DNA of 64,000 nucleotides, from NCBI RefSeq assembly GCF_030814955.1, contig NZ_JAUSWB010000002.1, positions 1 to 64,000 on the forward strand. Reading direction: 5' to 3'. Below are positions 26,192 through 35,170 of the stretch, piece after piece (the stretch's first letter is position 1; each line of letters starts with the position of its first letter). Made by a program: the position numbers and the translations under genes. Source of the stretch: Planomicrobium stackebrandtii. GTDB taxonomy: Bacteria > Bacillota > Bacilli > Bacillales_A > Planococcaceae. Under the pieces are notes generated by a model. It did no database searches and was not told the origin of the DNA. It worked only from the letters and a program-made list of their open reading frames with translations.

Positions 26192-26662
26192 TTACCGATT
26201 TCCATATACTTCTGATGTGCTGCGTGTGTACAATTCGATGATATGGCCGAAAGGGTCCTCGGTGTAAACCAGGAAATGAGGCTTTCCTTTGTTGATGTTC
26301 CATATCTTGCTTCGCTGCTTGCCGCCGTGCTGCACCGCCTTTTCAATCGTGTCGATCAGGTCATCAACGATCAGGCAAATGTGCATGAATCCGGCATGAG
26401 GGGAATAATGTTCAGCATGATATGTAGGATCCTGAAATTCAAAAAGTTCGATGCCGACACCGCTTGAAGACATCAAGTGGACATTGCGCATTTTTTTCAG
26501 TGCAGCGCCTTGCAAGTTTAATGTCATCGCTTCTGGATTGTCATCCGCTGCGTCAAAGTCGAATGGACCAGCTAAAATGTAGAAGCCCAGTACTTTTTTA
26601 TACCATTCAATGGCTTTTTCCAAGTCGGGTACGGCCAGTCCTACATGGGTAATGGCGCTCAT
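26192..26662 (-). CDS. VOC/glyoxalase-superfamily protein
   Basis: 156 aa, two beta-alpha-beta-beta-beta modules. Metal-ligand positions are His in ITHVGLAVPDL, Glu in VGIELFEF, His in GFMHICLIV and Glu in GHIIELYTRS, the HEHE pattern of glyoxalase I/dioxygenase-like enzymes. Substrate is unknown. The ATG follows AGAAAGGAGCTG. Its minus-strand upstream region has GCTTAA, 15 nt, GGGTAG (26714-26688), a possible sigmaB promoter. Confidence 0.8.
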   Translation of the reverse strand: MSAITHVGLAVPDLEKAIEWYKKVLGFYILAGPFDFDAADDNPEAMTLNLQGAALKKMRNVHLMSSSGVGIELFEFQDPTYHAEHYSPHAGFMHICLIVDDLIDTIEKAVQHGGKQRSKIWNINKGKPHFLVYTEDPFGHIIELYTRSTSEVYGNR

Positions 26663-26756
26663 AACAACAGCTCCTTTCTAACATTCTCTACCCTCAGCCA
26701 GAACAAATTAAGCAAAAAAACCAGTCAGATTTTTCTGTCTAAACAAAAATAGTTGT

Positions 26757-26785
26757 TGTCAAGCGTTATTTTTAGTATTATAATA
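26757..26785 (+). promoter_or_regulatory. SigmaA promoter of rlmN
   Basis: TTGTCA at 26757-26762, a 17-nt spacer and TATAAT at 26780-26785, 33 nt before the ATG. Confidence 0.75.
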
Positions 26786-26818
26786 AGCAATTGTGAAATT
26801 TGAAATGAGGGTACTAAA

Positions 26819-27892
26819 ATGAAAAATTCCATCTATGGATTAACGATAGATCAGTTAAAAGAATGGTTTTTAGAAAACGGCCAAAAAAAGTATCGTGCTG
26901 AGCAGGTATGGGACTGGTTGTATATTAAACGCGTCACGGAATTTGCAGAAATGAACAATCTTTCAAAAGACTGCATCCAGCTGCTCGAAGACAACTTTGC
27001 AATTCGCACATTGAAAGAAACCGTTAAACAGGAATCAGCAGACGGAACGATCAAGTTCCTTTTCCAAATGCAGGATGGCAACTTGATTGAAACAGTATTG
27101 ATGCGCTTTAAGTACGGAAACTCCGTCTGTGTTACGACACAGGTCGGCTGTAACATCGGCTGCAGTTTCTGCGCCAGCGGACTCTTGAAAAAGAGCCGTG
27201 ATTTAAACGCGGGCGAAATTGTGGAGCAGATCATGCAGGTACAAGCGCATTTTGACACACAGCAAAAAGAAGAGCGTGTCAGCCATATTGTGGTAATGGG
27301 CATCGGTGAACCATTTGATAACTATACGAACTTGATGGGCTTCCTGAACATCGTCAATTCGCAAAAAGGCTTGGCTATCGGAGCTCGCCACATTACGGTA
27401 TCGACAAGCGGTATCGTGCCGAAAATCTATGACTATGCAGACGAAGGTTTGCAGGTGAACCTGGCGATTTCCATCCACGCGCCAACCAACGAATTGCGTA
27501 CACGCATCATGAAAATCAACAAAGCGTATCCAATCGAAAAACTGATGGCATCGATCGATTACTATTTGGAGAAATCCAACCGCCGCATCACGTTTGAGTA
27601 TATTTTATTGCGTGACGTCAACGACCATGTTGAAGAAGCAAATCAATTGGCGAAATTGCTGGAAGACAAGCGTCATCTATCATACGTTAACTTGATTCCT
27701 TACAACTCGGTTGATGAACACGATCAGTACCAGCAAAGCACGCCGGAAGCGATCACCGCTTTTTACGATGCTTTGAAAAAGAAAGGCATCAACTGCGGAG
27801 TCCGTCATGAGCAGGGCGCCGACATCGATGCAGCTTGCGGACAGTTGCGAAGCAAGCAAATTAAAAAAGAGAAAAAAGTGGCTACAGTTTAA
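26819..27892 (+). CDS. rlmN: 23S rRNA (adenine2503-C2)-methyltransferase RlmN
   Basis: 357 aa radical-SAM enzyme that methylates A2503 of 23S rRNA (and A37 of some tRNAs). The N-terminal accessory domain ([11 protein letters not shown]) is followed by the 4Fe-4S motif CNIGCSFC near residue 110. [11 protein letters not shown] near 160 and the catalytic C-terminal Cys in [21 protein letters not shown] near 330 follow; the second conserved Cys lies in the CxxxCxxC region. The ATG follows ATGAGGGT. It has its own promoter and terminator. Confidence 0.95.
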   Translation: MKNSIYGLTIDQLKEWFLENGQKKYRAEQVWDWLYIKRVTEFAEMNNLSKDCIQLLEDNFAIRTLKETVKQESADGTIKFLFQMQDGNLIETVLMRFKYGNSVCVTTQVGCNIGCSFCASGLLKKSRDLNAGEIVEQIMQVQAHFDTQQKEERVSHIVVMGIGEPFDNYTNLMGFLNIVNSQKGLAIGARHITVSTSGIVPKIYDYADEGLQVNLAISIHAPTNELRTRIMKINKAYPIEKLMASIDYYLEKSNRRITFEYILLRDVNDHVEEANQLAKLLEDKRHLSYVNLIPYNSVDEHDQYQQSTPEAITAFYDALKKKGINCGVRHEQGADIDAACGQLRSKQIKKEKKVATV

Positions 27893-27901
27893 TAGAGTCG
27901 G

Positions 27902-27937
27902 AAAAAGCGTTCCTGAAATTTCAGGAACGCTTTTTTG
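27902..27937 (+). terminator. Rho-independent terminator
   Basis: AAAAAGCGTTCCTGAAA and TTTCAGGAACGCTTTTTT form a long stem after rlmN. Confidence 0.93.
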
Positions 27938-27949
27938 TGCCTATACGAG

Positions 27950-28086
27950 TGCTTCCGCTTTTCTTATTGTCCAGACTCCAGCGGCCAACTCCTCGGGTCG
28001 TAAGCCACTCTGGCTGTGCGGCAAAGAACGCCGCTTCGCCAGATCGTCTTACGCCTGTCGGAGTTAAACGGCCGCTTCCGCTTTTC
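27950..28086 (-). repeat. Array C of the stop-codon-associated structured repeat (one unit plus a truncated start)
   Basis: Minus strand. It begins at the base after the malG-like TAA (GAAAAGCGG) and ends CTGGACAA-TAA at 27964, where a second unit starts and breaks off. GCGGCC (27981-27986) pairs with GGCCGC (28070-28075), AACTCC with GGAGTT and CGTAAG (27999-28004) with CTTACG (28048-28053). The centre is a CTGGC/GCCAG and CGGCG/CGCCG hairpin. Confidence 0.85.
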
Positions 28087-29013
28087 TTATTTTCCACCGG
28101 ATTGCAAATTGATCCCTTGGATAAAGTACTTTTGGAAGAAGAAGAACAGCAAAATAACCGGCAACAGGACGAGCAAGGATCCTGCCATCAAATAATTCCA
28201 TTGGGTACTCATCTGGCCTTTGAAAACCTGCAGGCCAATTTGGAGGGTATATAGATTTTCGTCGTTCAAGTACAGCAAGGGCCCGAGGAAGTCGTTCCAG
28301 GCACCGTTGAAAGAGAAGATGGCTACCGTCGCAATTGCGGGCTTTGTCAGGGGTAAGCCGATCTTCCACCAAATATAAAAATGGTTGGCACCTTCCATTT
28401 TGGCTGCTTCAATTAATTCATTTGGAATGGTCATGTAAAACTGGCGCAGCAGGAAAATGTTAAATGCACTTCCGAAAAACGCAGGAACTACGAGTGGAAA
28501 GTAAGTATTGACCCAATTTAGCTTTGCAAACAGCACGTATTGGGGAATCAGTGTAACAAATCCTGGAATCATCATAGTTGCCAGCACAATGGCGAACAAT
28601 ACGTTTTTGCCGCGGAAAGGGATTTTGGCAAAACCGTAGGCGATAAATGAATTGGATATAACGTTGCCGATGACGACAAGTGTCGTAATGGTCAAAGTGT
28701 TAATGGTGTACCGCGTAAAAGGTGCCGCTTCCCATGTCCGGATATAGTTGGACCAATTCCAGGATTCCGGAAAGAATGTTGGAGGGAAAGACATGACTTC
28801 AGCCATCGTTTTCAAAGAAGTTGAGATCATCCACCAGAGAGGAGATAAAATAAGTAAACTGCCCGCTGCTAGTAGAATGAAATTGATAAGCTTCAACATG
28901 TTTTTACGGTTTCCGCGATGTTCAAAATATCCCGGATTTTTATTTGTACCGGAGAGGGTTTTCAAGCCATCTTTTTTCTCCACATAAGATGCATCATCGG
29001 TGGTTTTGGCCAT
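28087..29013 (-). CDS. CUT1 sugar ABC transporter permease (MalG/UgpE type)
   Basis: 308 aa, six membrane segments from about residue 40. The permease EAA loop is EAAKMEGANHFYIWWKIGLPL near 225. The first ~38 residues are hydrophilic and longer than usual. The ATG follows GGGGAGGAGAAAT and abuts the stop of the partner permease, so translation is coupled. It forms the inner-membrane channel with the 29014-29925 product for an unidentified carbohydrate. Its TAA is followed directly by repeat array C. Confidence 0.9.
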   Translation of the reverse strand: MAKTTDDASYVEKKDGLKTLSGTNKNPGYFEHRGNRKNMLKLINFILLAAGSLLILSPLWWMISTSLKTMAEVMSFPPTFFPESWNWSNYIRTWEAAPFTRYTINTLTITTLVVIGNVISNSFIAYGFAKIPFRGKNVLFAIVLATMMIPGFVTLIPQYVLFAKLNWVNTYFPLVVPAFFGSAFNIFLLRQFYMTIPNELIEAAKMEGANHFYIWWKIGLPLTKPAIATVAIFSFNGAWNDFLGPLLYLNDENLYTLQIGLQVFKGQMSTQWNYLMAGSLLVLLPVILLFFFFQKYFIQGINLQSGGK

Positions 29014-29925
29014 TTATTTCTCCTCCCCTTCGTAATGCACCCAGCGTGGAGCAAGTTTTAAATTGATCAAAGTCAGCACAAAGACGATTACGAATAAAAT
29101 CCACGACATGGCCATGGCGTAACCCATGTTAAAGTTTTCAAATGCCTGTCTCCACATGTATAAATTATAGAATAGCAGGGAGTTGGCGGGTCCGCCTTCA
29201 CCATTGCTGGACATGACATAGGCTTCCTGAAAAATTTGGAACCCGCCTATCAGGCTGGTGACCACGTCGAAGAAAATGACTGGAGTGATCATCGGAATAG
29301 TGATATGACGGAATTGCTTCCAGGTATTTGCCCCATCGATTTCAGCCGCTTCATACAATGACTTGGAAACTCCCTGCATGCTTGCTAAGTACAGGAGCAT
29401 CGATCCCCCGACACTCCACATCTTCATCAAAATAAGTGATGGTTTTGTCCAATCTGGATCAAAAAGCCAACTGGGGCCATCGATATTAAACCAGCTCAGA
29501 ATTAAATTGACCATACCGGTGCCTGGATCCAATAATTGCATCCACAGCAGGTAAACGCCTACTCCCGATAGCACAGCAGGCAAATAATACAGGGTGCGGA
29601 AAAACCTGATACCCGGGATGTCCTGATTTAAAAGAGCCGACAGCAGGATCGCTCCGATTGTCGTCAAGGGCACGGAAAATGCGACAAAATACAGCGTGTT
29701 CCAAAGGGAGGTCCAAAAAAGACTGTCTTCTGTAAAGAGCCCTTGATAATTGTCCACTCCGACAAAGTCCATCTGTGATGTAATATTATAGTTGGTGAAA
29801 CTTGCCATAAAGGAAAATACCAAAGGTCCCGCAGTAAAGGCAAGAAATCCGATAATCCACGGCATAACGAAAATATAGCCGTAAATGCTTTCCTTCCGGC
29901 GCATCGTCAATCTTTTTTTCCCCAA
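29014..29925 (-). CDS. CUT1 sugar ABC transporter permease (MalF/UgpA type)
   Basis: 303 aa with six membrane segments. The EAA loop is EAAEIDGANTWKQFRHITIPM near residue 195; the N-terminus IYGYIFVMPWIIGFLAF is typical of UgpA. A TTG start at 29925 lies 7 nt after AGGGGG. It pairs with the MalG-type permease just downstream and is 12 nt from the binding-protein gene. Substrate is unknown. Confidence 0.9.
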   Translation of the reverse strand: MGKKRLTMRRKESIYGYIFVMPWIIGFLAFTAGPLVFSFMASFTNYNITSQMDFVGVDNYQGLFTEDSLFWTSLWNTLYFVAFSVPLTTIGAILLSALLNQDIPGIRFFRTLYYLPAVLSGVGVYLLWMQLLDPGTGMVNLILSWFNIDGPSWLFDPDWTKPSLILMKMWSVGGSMLLYLASMQGVSKSLYEAAEIDGANTWKQFRHITIPMITPVIFFDVVTSLIGGFQIFQEAYVMSSNGEGGPANSLLFYNLYMWRQAFENFNMGYAMAMSWILFVIVFVLTLINLKLAPRWVHYEGEEK

Positions 29926-29937
29926 AGGATTTCCCCC

Positions 29938-31257
29938 TTACTGACTGTTGTTGTCTACCAGATTCTCCACATCGGCCTGTGATTTGGCCAACGCTTCTTC
30001 CGCTGTCATAGAGCCCAGGAAGAATTCTTCCACGTTAGGATTTATATAACTCGTGAAATCAGGCGCAATAACCGGCACCGGTGTCAGGAGTGTATGCTCC
30101 ATATTGTCGACTGCCATTTGATAAACCATTGAACCGTCTTCTGTAAATTCATCGCTAGCCGCGGCATTTTCAGCGGCTTCGATATTCGCTACGTTATCAA
30201 AGTTTTGGACTGCCCAGTATTCTTGTGCATCAACGTCAGTCAAATATTTAATGAATTCGTATGAAGCTTCAGGATTTGCGGCCCCTTCTGGAATTTCGGC
30301 TACGAAACCGCCGCCCCAGCTGGTATTGCCGCTTCCGGACTCACGTTCTGGAAGGGGAGCCACACCAAAATTCAGCTCTTCTGCATAATCGCGGATCTGT
30401 GTATAGAAAGTCGGTGTGATGGCGTACATAGCAAGGCTCCCGTTAAAGAAAGGATTTCCTTGCTGGCTGTCGATTTGTGCCTTAAAGGCGTTGATGACAT
30501 CATCGCCATATTTTGTCTGCCAGGTTTTCAGCCATTCAAGTGTTTCCAAGTTCGATGCTGTGTCGATTTGAACATTGTTGTTTTCATCAAAATAGTTTTG
30601 GCCGCCTGCGTTCAGCATCCAGACATCAAAATCGATTCCCCAGCGCGGATAGAAACCGATGCGCTCGTAGTCATCGCCATTCTTCACATCCAGTTTTGCA
30701 GCATATTCCTCGAGTTCTGCCCATGTTGCAGGCGGCTTCTCTGGATCTAAACCGGCATCTTCAAAAGCATCTTTGTTATAAAAGAGAACGCGTGTGTCGG
30801 TATTAAAAGGGATGCCGTAAGAATCACCTTCATGAAGTGTGGCATTCCACAATTCCGGATAAAAACGTTCTGAAATGTCGTCTTCTTCGAGGAACTCGGA
30901 TAGGTTCATCGCTTGTTTTTCCTGGCCTCTTAGTGCTGTAGTATTGATGTCATTGATGACGACATCAGGTGGATCACCAGCAGCAATGGAAGCTAGCTCC
31001 TTGGTCCAAATATCACCGAAAGGAAGATAGGTGTGCTTCACTTCAATTTCATCCTGTGATTCATTGAAATCTGCAATAATCTGTTCAATGACCGGACGAC
31101 GGATTTCGGAACCCCAAAATGTCCAGAAATCAATTACAACTTTCCCGTCTTCATTGACAGTGGATTCGTCATTGTTACTCGTCTGGAAACCTGCACATCC
31201 ACTGAGAGCCAGAGCCGATCCCATCAAACCAGTTAAAAGTAAGCGCTTTTTTTTCAT
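29938..31257 (-). CDS. Sugar ABC transporter substrate-binding lipoprotein
   Basis: 439 aa. A lipoprotein signal peptide ends with the lipobox LSGC near residue 21 (KKKRLLLTGLMGSALALSGC), so the mature protein is anchored outside the membrane. The family-1 binding-protein fold follows (VVIDFWTFWGSE, PDVVINDINT, GIPFNTDTRVLFYNKD). Trp and Tyr-rich patches (WGIDFDVWMLNAGG) suit sugar stacking. It is the first gene of the three-gene operon. The ligand cannot be named. Confidence 0.9.
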   Translation of the reverse strand: MKKKRLLLTGLMGSALALSGCAGFQTSNNDESTVNEDGKVVIDFWTFWGSEIRRPVIEQIIADFNESQDEIEVKHTYLPFGDIWTKELASIAAGDPPDVVINDINTTALRGQEKQAMNLSEFLEEDDISERFYPELWNATLHEGDSYGIPFNTDTRVLFYNKDAFEDAGLDPEKPPATWAELEEYAAKLDVKNGDDYERIGFYPRWGIDFDVWMLNAGGQNYFDENNNVQIDTASNLETLEWLKTWQTKYGDDVINAFKAQIDSQQGNPFFNGSLAMYAITPTFYTQIRDYAEELNFGVAPLPERESGSGNTSWGGGFVAEIPEGAANPEASYEFIKYLTDVDAQEYWAVQNFDNVANIEAAENAAASDEFTEDGSMVYQMAVDNMEHTLLTPVPVIAPDFTSYINPNVEEFFLGSMTAEEALAKSQADVENLVDNNSQ

Positions 31258-31320
31258 CTCATTCTCTCCGTTTCCGTTTGTTTTAATTGTATGGAGCTGG
31301 GGTATTTATGGAATGAAATT

Positions 31321-31340
31321 AACTTCGATTCTCGAAGGTT
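31321..31340. promoter_or_regulatory. Inverted repeat, candidate operator between divergent ABC genes
   Basis: AACTTCGA-TT-CTCGAAGGTT is a near-palindrome (TTCGA / TCGAA core) midway between the binding-protein gene and the ATPase gene. It could bind a sugar-responsive repressor, but none is encoded nearby. Confidence 0.4.
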
Positions 31341-31463
31341 CAAACGAGAGTCTCTATAATCTCCTTAAAATCACTTCCCTTTTTTATCTGTTTGGAAACA
31401 CAAAATATTCCATCTTCTATTCAAAAGATGTATACATTAACAAACCAAAGTTTCCGATCCTGT

Positions 31464-31491
31464 TTGTAATTTACAGATAACTGATTATAAT
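31464..31491 (+). promoter_or_regulatory. SigmaA promoter of the msmX-like gene
   Basis: TTGTAA at 31464-31469, a 16-nt spacer and TATAAT at 31486-31491, 32 nt before the start codon. Confidence 0.65.
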
Positions 31492-31522
31492 TAGAGGAAA
31501 CTGAAAAGAAGGAGAATGCGAA

Positions 31523-32647
31523 ATGGCAGAGATCAGGATTGAAAATCTGGGGAAAAGGTATGACAAAGGCGCTCTTGCCGTATCGGATTTTAATCTCCAT
31601 ATTCAAGATGAAGAATTTATCGTCTTTGTGGGTCCATCTGGATGCGGAAAGTCCACCACTCTCCGAATGATTGCCGGCTTGGAGGAAATAACGGAAGGTG
31701 AATTTTATATAGATGGCAAGCTGATGAACGGTGTCGAACCAAAAGACCGGGACATTGCGATGGTTTTTCAGAACTATGCCTTATATCCGCACATGACTGT
31801 GTTTGAAAACATAGCTTTCGGCTTGAAATTGCGGAAGGTTAAAAAATCCGAAGTTAAACGGCTTGTCGATGAGGCCGCAGCCATTCTTGGATTGGAAGAC
31901 TATTTGGACAGAAAACCGAAAGCATTGTCAGGGGGGCAGCGCCAGCGTGTCGCTTTAGGACGCGCCATTGTGCGCGACGCAAAAGTCTTCCTGATGGACG
32001 AGCCGCTTTCCAATCTGGATGCCAAACTGCGTGTGCAGATGCGTGCGGAAATCGTCAAACTGCATAGACGGCTGAAAACAACGACTATATATGTAACACA
32101 TGACCAAACAGAAGCAATGACGATGGCCACCCGAATCGTCATCATGAAAGATGGTTTGATCCAGCAAGTAGGTTCTCCAAAAGAAGTGTATGATTTTCCG
32201 GAAACCCGGTTCGTTGGCGGATTTATCGGCTCGCCAGCTATGAACTTCTTTGAAGGTAAGATTGATAAAGGAACTTATGTGCTGGGGGACAAAGTGTTGG
32301 ATATTCCGGCGCCGATAATGGCGATGCTGAAGAACGAAGGCTATGAAGGCAAAGCGGTGACTTTAGGCATCCGTCCAGAGCATATCCACGTCAACAATGA
32401 GGATTTGTCCGGTATTCCGGCAAGTGAGTTCGAAGCGGTCATTACGGTTGCTGAATTGACAGGAGCTGAAACCATTCTGCATGCAGTTTATGCAGAGCAG
32501 GAGTTTATTGCACGTGTCGAAGCTGCCACGACGATTGAGCCCGGCCATACGGCAACCTTGGCATTTGATATGGCTCACGTCCATTTCTTTGACGAGGAAA
32601 CGGGAAATCGCATAAAAGCTATAGAATTATCTGGAACTGTGATATAG
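31523..32647 (+). CDS. msmX: MsmX/UgpC-type sugar ABC transporter ATPase
   Basis: 374 aa. Walker A GPSGCGKST near residue 38, Q-loop in VFQNYALYPHMTV, signature LSGGQRQRVALGRA near 135, Walker B VFLMDEPLSNLDAKLR and H-loop VTHDQTEAMT. A C-terminal TOBE/MalK regulatory domain follows (TLGIRPEHIHV). ATPases of this type often serve several CUT1 importers. It is transcribed divergently from the binding-protein/permease operon, which lacks its own ATPase, so it very likely energises that importer. AAGAAGGAGAATGC precedes the ATG. Confidence 0.88.
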   Translation: MAEIRIENLGKRYDKGALAVSDFNLHIQDEEFIVFVGPSGCGKSTTLRMIAGLEEITEGEFYIDGKLMNGVEPKDRDIAMVFQNYALYPHMTVFENIAFGLKLRKVKKSEVKRLVDEAAAILGLEDYLDRKPKALSGGQRQRVALGRAIVRDAKVFLMDEPLSNLDAKLRVQMRAEIVKLHRRLKTTTIYVTHDQTEAMTMATRIVIMKDGLIQQVGSPKEVYDFPETRFVGGFIGSPAMNFFEGKIDKGTYVLGDKVLDIPAPIMAMLKNEGYEGKAVTLGIRPEHIHVNNEDLSGIPASEFEAVITVAELTGAETILHAVYAEQEFIARVEAATTIEPGHTATLAFDMAHVHFFDEETGNRIKAIELSGTVI

Positions 32648-32673
32648 TGTTTTCGAAAACATAAATAAAAACA

Positions 32674-32760
32674 CCACTGGGGGAGTCGAATATCGGCTGA
32701 GACGAGCATTAGCTCGGACCCTTTGAACCTGATCTGGATCATACCAGCGGAGGGAAGTGG
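32674..32760 (+). promoter_or_regulatory. TPP riboswitch
   Basis: The THI-box blocks are present: CTGGGGGAGTCG, GGCTGAGA, GACCCTTTGAACCTGATCTG, GATCATACCAGCGGAGGGAAG. P1 closes CCACT with AGTGG. The GGGAAG-TGGCGA end can pair with TCGCTTCCC of the terminator that follows, the usual anti-terminator exchange. Thiamine pyrophosphate should turn the operon off. Confidence 0.95.
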
Positions 32761-32793
32761 CGATTGTCTGCTATTTCTTTTATCGACTGCATA

Positions 32794-32826
32794 CGTCGCT
32801 TCCCTTTACCGGGAAGCGGCGTTTTT
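32794..32826 (+). terminator. Regulatory terminator of the TPP riboswitch
   Basis: CGTCGCTTCCC and GGGAAGCGGCG form the stem, followed by TTTTT. Its 5' arm is complementary to the 3' end of the aptamer. Confidence 0.9.
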
Positions 32827-32857
32827 ATTTTGTCCAAAATGAAAGGGAGATGGAGAA

Positions 32858-33541
32858 ATGACATTTTGTGAAGAAGTGAGAAAAGAATGCAACAACCTGT
32901 GGCAGGCAAGTTTTGATCACCCATTCGTCAAGGGGATTGAAGATGGTACTTTGCCGATCGATGTTTTCCGTTTTTACGTGATGCAGGACGCTTATTATTT
33001 ATCGCATTTTGCCAAAGTGCAGGCGTTGGGAGCATCCAAAGCAACCGATTTGGAAACTACTCAGCGATTTGCAGTTCACTCCGCCCATACATGCAGTGCA
33101 GAAATGGCGCTGCATGAATCGTTCATGGAACTGCTTGAAGTCACAGAAAAAGAGTGGGCTGCCTTTGAGCCTTCGCCGTCTGCTTATGCATACGTATCGC
33201 ATATGTACCGCGCTGCTGAAGGGGATCTGGCGGATGTACTGGCAGCCATTCTGCCCTGTTATTGGCTTTACTACGAGATTGGGGAACGCCTGAAAAGTGC
33301 CAAGCCGGATCATCCGATTTATGACAAGTGGATCGAAACATACGGTTCAGAGGAATTCGGAGCACTTGTCCATGAACAGATTCTTCGAATGGATCAATTG
33401 GCGGAAGGACTTCCAGAAGAACGCCGCACAAAACTGAAAAATCACTTCCGGAAGAGCAGCTATTACGAATGGAACTTCTGGGACCAGGCATGGCGAAAAG
33501 AATCCTGGTCTATCGATTCTATCGACAAGGTAGGTGTATAG
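32858..33541 (+). CDS. tenA: Aminopyrimidine aminohydrolase / thiaminase II TenA
   Basis: 227 aa, all-helical haem-oxygenase-like fold. The catalytic Cys region is AILPCYWLYYEIG near residue 135, with the conserved FRFYVMQDAYYL near 37 and the Glu of the C-terminal helix. It converts base-degraded thiamine (aminomethyl-HMP) to HMP for reuse. First gene behind the TPP riboswitch; AAAGGGAGATGGAG precedes the ATG. Its end overlaps the upstream part of thiM. Confidence 0.92.
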   Translation: MTFCEEVRKECNNLWQASFDHPFVKGIEDGTLPIDVFRFYVMQDAYYLSHFAKVQALGASKATDLETTQRFAVHSAHTCSAEMALHESFMELLEVTEKEWAAFEPSPSAYAYVSHMYRAAEGDLADVLAAILPCYWLYYEIGERLKSAKPDHPIYDKWIETYGSEEFGALVHEQILRMDQLAEGLPEERRTKLKNHFRKSSYYEWNFWDQAWRKESWSIDSIDKVGV

Positions 33542-33542
33542 G

Positions 33543-34328
33543 ATGATTCATCAAATCAAGAGAGAAAATCCGCTTATCCATTGCATCACTAATCATGTGG
33601 TATCAAATTTCCAAGCCAATGGGCTGCTCGCAATAGGTGCTTCTCCAATAATGGGAGACGCACCAGAAGAAGCGGCAGAGCTTGCCGCATTGTCACAGGC
33701 TCTGTCACTGAACATTGGAACCCTGCATGCAGAGTCGCTAAAAAGTATGCTGATTGCAGGGGAAGCTGCCAACCGCCTGGGAATTCCAGTCGTTCTGGAT
33801 CCGGTTGGAGCAGGAGCGAGCAGTTTCCGGAAAAAGGCTGTACACAAAATTTTAAATACAGTTGGCGTCAGCGTCCTTCGCTGCAATGCAGGAGAGCTTG
33901 CCGCTGTGGCTGGAGAGCAGTGGCAGTCAAAAGGGGTGGATGCCGGAGAAGGCCACCTGGACGTCAGAGAATTGGCCACCTCGACAGCCAAACAATTGGG
34001 CTTGCTGGTTGCAGTCACAGGAAAGACGGATATTGTCACTGACGGCAAAGCGACAATAGAAATCCCTTTTGGGGATCCGATCATGGCTTCCATCACGGGA
34101 ACAGGGTGTCTATTGAGCAGCGTTGTTGCCGCAAGCCTAGCCGTTCAACCTGAAGGTCCATTGAAGACGGTCAGCAACGCGCTGAGGTTTTATGCGATTG
34201 CTGGGGAACGGGCTGCAAAAACTGCCCTTCTTCCGGGGGATTTTCAGCTGGCTTTCATCAATCAGCTTGCGGGTTTGACAGATAACGAAGTAGAGGGACA
34301 AATCTATTTGCAGGAGGAGAGGATATGA
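33543..34328 (+). CDS. thiM: Hydroxyethylthiazole kinase ThiM
   Basis: 261 aa ribokinase-fold enzyme that phosphorylates the thiazole alcohol for salvage. PLIHCITNHVVSNF near residue 10, GASPIMGDAPEEA near 32, VVLDPVGAGAS near 85 and the catalytic loop SITGTGCLLSS near 190 are all present. I chose the ATG at 33543 just after the tenA stop (AAGGTAGG upstream); a GTG at 33534 is possible. Its TGA overlaps the thiD ATG. Confidence 0.94.
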   Translation: MIHQIKRENPLIHCITNHVVSNFQANGLLAIGASPIMGDAPEEAAELAALSQALSLNIGTLHAESLKSMLIAGEAANRLGIPVVLDPVGAGASSFRKKAVHKILNTVGVSVLRCNAGELAAVAGEQWQSKGVDAGEGHLDVRELATSTAKQLGLLVAVTGKTDIVTDGKATIEIPFGDPIMASITGTGCLLSSVVAASLAVQPEGPLKTVSNALRFYAIAGERAAKTALLPGDFQLAFINQLAGLTDNEVEGQIYLQEERI

Positions 34329-35170
34329 CAAAAACTCCACAAACTTTGACTATTGCCGGATCGGACTCGGGTGGGGGAGCGGGCATCCAGGCTGATTTGA
34401 AAACTTTTCAGGAACTTGGTGTTTATGGCACTTCGGTCATCACGGCAGTGACCGCACAAAATACAACAGGGGTCGCTGCCATCTATCCAATGTCCGCTGA
34501 ATCGGTGCGTGAACAGTTGACAGCAATAGGCAGTGATTTTGAAATTTCTGCTTTGAAAACCGGGATGTTATTTGATCCGGAAATCATCAAAGAAACCGCC
34601 GCAGCCATCCAACAGTTTGGCTGGAACAAGCTGGTCGTAGATCCGGTCATGATCGCCAAGGGTGGGGCCAGTTTATTGCAGCAGGAGGCGGTCGAGGCAT
34701 TGAAAATTCACCTTTTGCCCCTGGCTTTTCTGGTTACTCCGAATATCCCGGAGGCACAAGCACTGACGGGGATTGCTATTACAGACTCCGCCAGCCGGCA
34801 CCTGGCAGCCCAGCGGATTTTGTCCATGGGAGCAGAATCGGTTGTCATTAAAGGAGGGCATGGCAAGGACCCGAAGTATGCAGAAGATTATTTCCTGCAT
34901 TCGAGTGGAGAATCGGTGCTGTATCGCTCATCCCGCATTGCGACTATGCAGACACATGGCACCGGCTGTACGTTCGCAGCGGCTGTGGCTGCCCAATTGG
35001 CTAAAGGCGAGGAGCTGCAAAACGCGATTTGTACGGCAAAGGAATTTATTCAAGCTGCGCTCCGAGTGCCGCTGAATATTGGATCCGGCCATGGGCCAAC
35101 CAATCATGCTGCATATAAAGCAGACCTGGCCGTAAAAAGAGGAGTGGACAGTATTGAAGTTTTCCGATAA
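34325..35170 (+). CDS. thiD: HMP/HMP-P kinase ThiD
   Basis: 281 aa ribokinase-family enzyme that makes HMP-pyrophosphate in two steps. TIAGSDSGGGAGIQADLKTF at the N-terminus, the DPVMIAKGGASLL motif near 105 and the C-terminal QTHGTGCTFAAAVAA (anion hole and catalytic region) are present. The ATG overlaps the thiM stop (ATGA). GAGGAGAGG lies upstream. It supplies pyrimidine to ThiE. Confidence 0.95.
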   Translation: MTKTPQTLTIAGSDSGGGAGIQADLKTFQELGVYGTSVITAVTAQNTTGVAAIYPMSAESVREQLTAIGSDFEISALKTGMLFDPEIIKETAAAIQQFGWNKLVVDPVMIAKGGASLLQQEAVEALKIHLLPLAFLVTPNIPEAQALTGIAITDSASRHLAAQRILSMGAESVVIKGGHGKDPKYAEDYFLHSSGESVLYRSSRIATMQTHGTGCTFAAAVAAQLAKGEELQNAICTAKEFIQAALRVPLNIGSGHGPTNHAAYKADLAVKRGVDSIEVFR

